Source: Sphacelaria rigidula
Taxonomy: Eukaryota; Phaeophyceae; Sphacelariales
DNA length: 22,752 nt
NCBI GenBank assembly: GCA_964200075.2
Contig: CAXNAA020000313.1
Coordinates: 1-22,752, forward strand
Reading direction: 5' to 3'
Shown here: positions 19,803 to 22,752 of the stretch, one piece after another
How positions within the stretch are numbered: the first letter of the stretch is position 1
Layout of the letters: the number at the start of each line of letters is the position of its first letter
Translations under genes and position numbers: made by a program
Notes under the pieces: generated by a model
Told to the model about the DNA's origin: nothing
Seen by the model: only the letters and a program-made list of their open reading frames with translations
Database searches by the model: none

Positions 19803-19938
19803 GTCGTTGCCGGTTAATTTATCCATTTTACCTCACACCAATCCACGCCCCTTTTTTTCTCCCATTTCCCCCCTTCCCCCCCCCCCCCCCCCCCGGCCCG
19901 TCCAAACAAAATGAAACCAAACGTGACCAGCACTCTAG

Positions 19939-20152
19939 GAATATGATGAAGAACGCCCAAAAAAGAGGTCACCCACTGCGTGATAACACGAACGCTCCGC
20001 GGAATTTCCTCAGTCTTCACAGCAATGTGATCATGAGATCTTTGGGCACATTTTACGGGCTGATGCAGCAGAATTTGTTGCCAAGCACCAACCTCGCTAC
20101 GGAATTGAAGCGGCTGGAAACGATGACTCTTTCGCAGATTCGTTCAACCCAG
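19939..20152 (+). CDS. Plus gene exon 6
   Basis: Phase 2 entry is CACTCTAG|G and phase 0 exit is ACCCAG|GTGAGC, both good signals. There are 71 codons with balanced, protein-like composition: NMMKNAQKRGHPLRDNT, then a Leu/Asn/Met-rich part (MRSLGTFYGLMQQNLLPS) and ELKRLETMTLSQIRSTQ. It lies just right of a poly-C run and gap, so its left splice site sits in poorer sequence. No domain is recognised. Confidence 0.6.
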
Positions 20153-21423
20153 GTGAGCCTGTAGCAGCGAGTTTTATTTGTCGGAAGGTCGAATAGGTAT
20201 GGCAATACACTGGGTTTGTCATGTGCCAGGAAAATGCATTGCCCTTTTTGTGCTCAGCCGCCACAATGTCGCGGAAACGGTTGTGGGTACTAGAGGTGCA
20301 TTTTAATAAAAATATCGAACGATGTCATTCAAAGGCGACGCGTGATAGGGTCAGGAGTCCCGCTTAACTTATGAGTGTTGCTTGTCTACTCGATTGTGTA
20401 AGGTGTGTACATGGCTTGCCCAGTGTTGTTGGCTATTTTTTCCGAATTCAAGTATCCATATATCACCACGTGCCCACTACAACAAGGATAAGCATAAGGT
20501 AGAGGTCAGGGAGTAAGCTTTATACGGCGATCATCAGGCATATGTCACTGTACTTTCGAGAAGGTACACATCACTTTAAACCGGCGCAGCTCGATTTATA
20601 CCAGTTGCTTGGCATGCGCAAGTAGCAGTCGTATTTGTCCAGGCAAAAAGGGTTCATTCTGAACGCTGCGTTCGATTGTTACTGGGCAATAATATATATT
20701 GGGGGTTAATTCCCGTCGAGGACTCGACCGCGTTGCTTACACCGGGAGAAGGAGGGTACAGCACCATGCCGATGTCAACCCCAGACAGCCATACCTCTTC
20801 TCGCTCAGTGGCATGCTGTGCATTGAAGATAGTTTAGGCCGTGTTATGTGATTCTCCGTCTAGAAATCGACAGGGTAAAAGAGACGAGTCACTAGATCAG
20901 TTCACAGAACCAGGGAGGGGACACACCTTCACACGATATCCCAAGATTCTGTTTTTTGCATGCTAGGCCTCCATGAACACGTAGCTACCGTGGAAGACGG
21001 CTTGAGTCCGGATATCGGCGCGCAGCCGAATCTCACATCCTTACGCAAACGCTATCTAGTGCGCTGTTGTACTCGAGTAAATCACAAGTCGTCATACCTA
21101 GTACAGTGTCCTCTCTGATTGGGAAACACCTCGACGTCCCGTTGGAGTAATGAGTACTTGACATATAAATCCAGAAATGAGACAGCTGTTGACCCCCCCC
21201 CCCCTGACCGACGACTAGTGCCCGCTCAACGCCGCCCCGCCGGCCACGCCGCACGCGGCTACACNNNNNNNNNNCCCGTTGGGGAAATGATTATTTTAAA
21301 ATTAAATCCAAAAATGAGCCAGCTTTTGACCCCCCCCCCCCCCGCCCCCCCCCACCTGTCCCCCCCCCCTCCGCGGGTAACCATGGGCATCCCCATCCTC
21401 TACGATGTCGTTTAAGGGCTCAG
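20153..21423 (+). other. Plus gene intron 6, with assembly gap
   Basis: This 1271-base interval lies between the GTGAGC donor and the GGGCTCAG acceptor. No coding segment is seen in 20160-21110. Its right part contains near-duplicate sequence on the two sides of a 10-N gap. Confidence 0.45.
21265..21274. other. Assembly gap (10 N)
   Basis: Ten Ns between near-duplicate flanks (about 21138-21204 and 21275-21345), each running into a poly-C tract. Confidence 0.95.
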
Positions 21424-21900
21424 GTGAGCGCGAACATCGAAAAAACACAAAAAGATACCTCTGGAGTCGAAGCAAACCGGCAATCCGCTGCGACGGACCA
21501 GCAGGCAATACCAACGATTGAGGTAACAACACCAGGTCACTGCGCCCAGACGGTCCCAGCGGCGGAAGCCCCGCCCGCACTAGCACTAGCACCAGCAGCA
21601 CCGGCATCAACGACGCAGCTCGATCGAGCGAACGATAGTCAAGCGGTCGGCGACCGCTTGAACCAGAATCTGAGAACAGCAACGGGAACGACCGAGAGTC
21701 AAATGATAGCCGACAGGATCGAACGAATGATCCAACACAACAGAAACCAGCAGCAACAGCAACATCAACAGCAGAGGCGGCGGCGGCGGCAACCAGCTGC
21801 TCCTGCGGATACCGCGGCGGCAACGTCGGGCGTTCGAGTCAAGAACCTGACGGGACAACCGGGAAACACAGCCGCGACTACCGTCACCACCGCACCGCAG
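21424..21900 (+). CDS. Plus gene exon 7: Ala/Thr/Gln-rich with Q/H/R run
   Basis: The exon has 159 codons, phase 0 entry (GGGCTCAG|GTG) matching exon 6, and a phase 0 exit at ACCGCAG|GTATTG. If it is not spliced there, the frame ends at TAG 21936 after 12 more codons, making this the last exon. It starts SANIEKTQKDTSG, has an Ala/Pro-rich middle, a charged segment (SQMIADRIERMIQHNRN), then QQQQQHQQQRRRRRQ and a Thr/Ala-rich tail. The basic and Gln run could bind nucleic acid or protein. That is inference from composition. Confidence 0.68.
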
Positions 21901-22732
21901 GTATTGCAGGCTACAAGGTTTCAAATAAGAACGTAGTTGTTCATCTACAACCTCGTACATTTACGCGTGCGCCGACAGAGGGAAGGGAGGGGGGGGGGGG
22001 GGAGGATAGTCATGATTTTGCATGCCATCGTCATGCGACCATTAACCTAGCATCCCTCCAAAACCAGGACGGAGCACGCCGAGTTTTCGCCGGACCGGGC
22101 TCACAATCGCCAAGCACGAAGCGTCTTGACGTGCTCCGCGAGTCGCATGAAGGATGAATTGCATCCTGCTCAGGTTTTTTTACCCGAAGCGTACTAAGCA
22201 TCTTGCACATGGATAGCAGCCTCGAATGAGTTGCTCAATTTTTTGGTATCGCCAATTCCAGAGACAGCCACGGGTTCCACATTGCCCCATAGGTGTCTCA
22301 CCATTTCAGCACTACGTAGTACGATTATCCCCTTTGCGCATAGTTCAGGTTCTTCCCCTCGCACAGTGTGATCTAGCTCGACCACCATCTATGCTTGCCG
22401 CAAAAAAACATGAGCAAAAAACCGGTAACCTGGTTGCCTAGCTTATGCAGTGGGTGCCATGTTTTACAGCCGGCAGAGGGGGGAGGGCAGTGTGGCTAGA
22501 GGAGGTTTGCAAAGCTTTCAGCGCGTCCGGGGGGGGGGGCTACTCACGAATGTTCGCGCGTACCCTGAAAAGGGCGAGTATTTCTCAGAGCCCGTCACTC
22601 GCGATGCGTTCCTACAGTGCGGCTGGTGATGGGTCGAAGGTGTGTCGGATTCTGGACGAAGGTTGCGCTGGGTGTCCTCGACACTTTTTCGCACACGACC
22701 AGGGGTTATGTTTTTTATTTTTTTGTCCCCAG
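21901..22732 (+). other. Downstream region with second copy of the dispersed repeat
   Basis: The region is an intron or 3' flank, depending on whether the GTATTG donor at 21901 is used. It contains a G run (about 21988-22002), the repeat copy at about 22019-22467 and another G run at about 22530-22539. No exon other than the possible one at its right end is supported. Confidence 0.4.
22019..22467 (+). repeat. Dispersed repeat, copy 2
   Basis: This is the direct-orientation partner of the copy at 2453-2897. It contains TTCCAGAGACAGCCACGG at 22256-22273, ACGTAGTACGAT at about 22314-22325 and CCTGGTTGCCTAGCTT at 22429-22444. In both copies similarity begins at TGCATGCC and fades after a poly-A-containing segment and the CCTGGTT block. 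Confidence 0.7.
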
Positions 22733-22752
22733 AGGACAGGAAGGAACCTTTT
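22733..22752 (+). CDS. Possible start of a further plus-strand exon, cut by the window end
   Basis: A textbook acceptor (long T-rich tract, then TTTTTTTGTCCCCAG) ends at 22732 and is followed by AGGACAGGAAGGAACC to the edge. If used, the plus gene continues outside the window. Only about 20 bases of exon are visible, so coding cannot be tested. Confidence 0.3.

Noticed and set aside
1-22752. CRISPR array, rRNA, bacterial operon, complete transposon or virus
   Set aside because: There are no regularly spaced repeats, no conserved rRNA blocks, no operon-like gene packing, and no recognisable transposase, integrase, reverse transcriptase or capsid motifs.

Overview
The window looks like nuclear DNA from an intron-rich eukaryote. 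Exons are separated by long spliceosomal introns with GT..AG ends, there are tRNA-like and dispersed repeats, simple repeats and long poly-C runs, and nothing resembles a bacterial operon. The long introns, the Gln/His/Ser/Gly-rich proteins and a motif I associate with stramenopile proteins suggest a photosynthetic stramenopile, perhaps a brown alga such as Ectocarpus. That assignment is inference.

Two genes appear to diverge from a shared spacer at about 16.70-17.85 kb. The left gene runs on the minus strand from an ATG at 16697 to a TGA at 957. I assemble it from eight exons: 16697-15654, 13081-12963, 8941-8669, 7868-7710, 6968-5698, 4400-4336, 3409-3192 and 1389-957. Intron phases match at all seven junctions (0,2,2,2,1,0,2), and the lengths sum to 3582 bases, which is 1193 codons plus a stop. 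The product is a large, mostly disordered Ser/Gly/Gln/His-rich protein. It carries two diverged copies of a short motif (SVxxLKxMTxxRx), a polyQ tract next to a charged helix, a His/Gln tract and many basophilic R-x-x-S / R-S-x-S sites. I recognise no enzyme domain. It looks like a regulatory or scaffold protein.

The right gene runs on the plus strand from about 17854 to beyond the window. Its exons are assigned less firmly, but their phases also agree: 17854-17920, 18302-18423, an optional 18515-18590, 18790-18923, 19240-19478, 19939-20152, 21424-21900, and possibly a start at 22733. Its last long exon encodes an Ala/Thr/Gln-rich segment with a Q/H/R run. I do not recognise the family.

The rest is intronic or intergenic. 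It holds a diverged dispersed repeat present twice (about 2453-2897 and 22019-22467), a tRNA-like Pol III unit (9591-9667), microsatellites, several hairpins, and four 10-base assembly gaps beside G/C homopolymers. Two of those gaps are flanked by near-duplicate sequence and are probably mis-joined. I found no rRNA, no intact tRNA, no CRISPR array and no complete transposase or reverse transcriptase.
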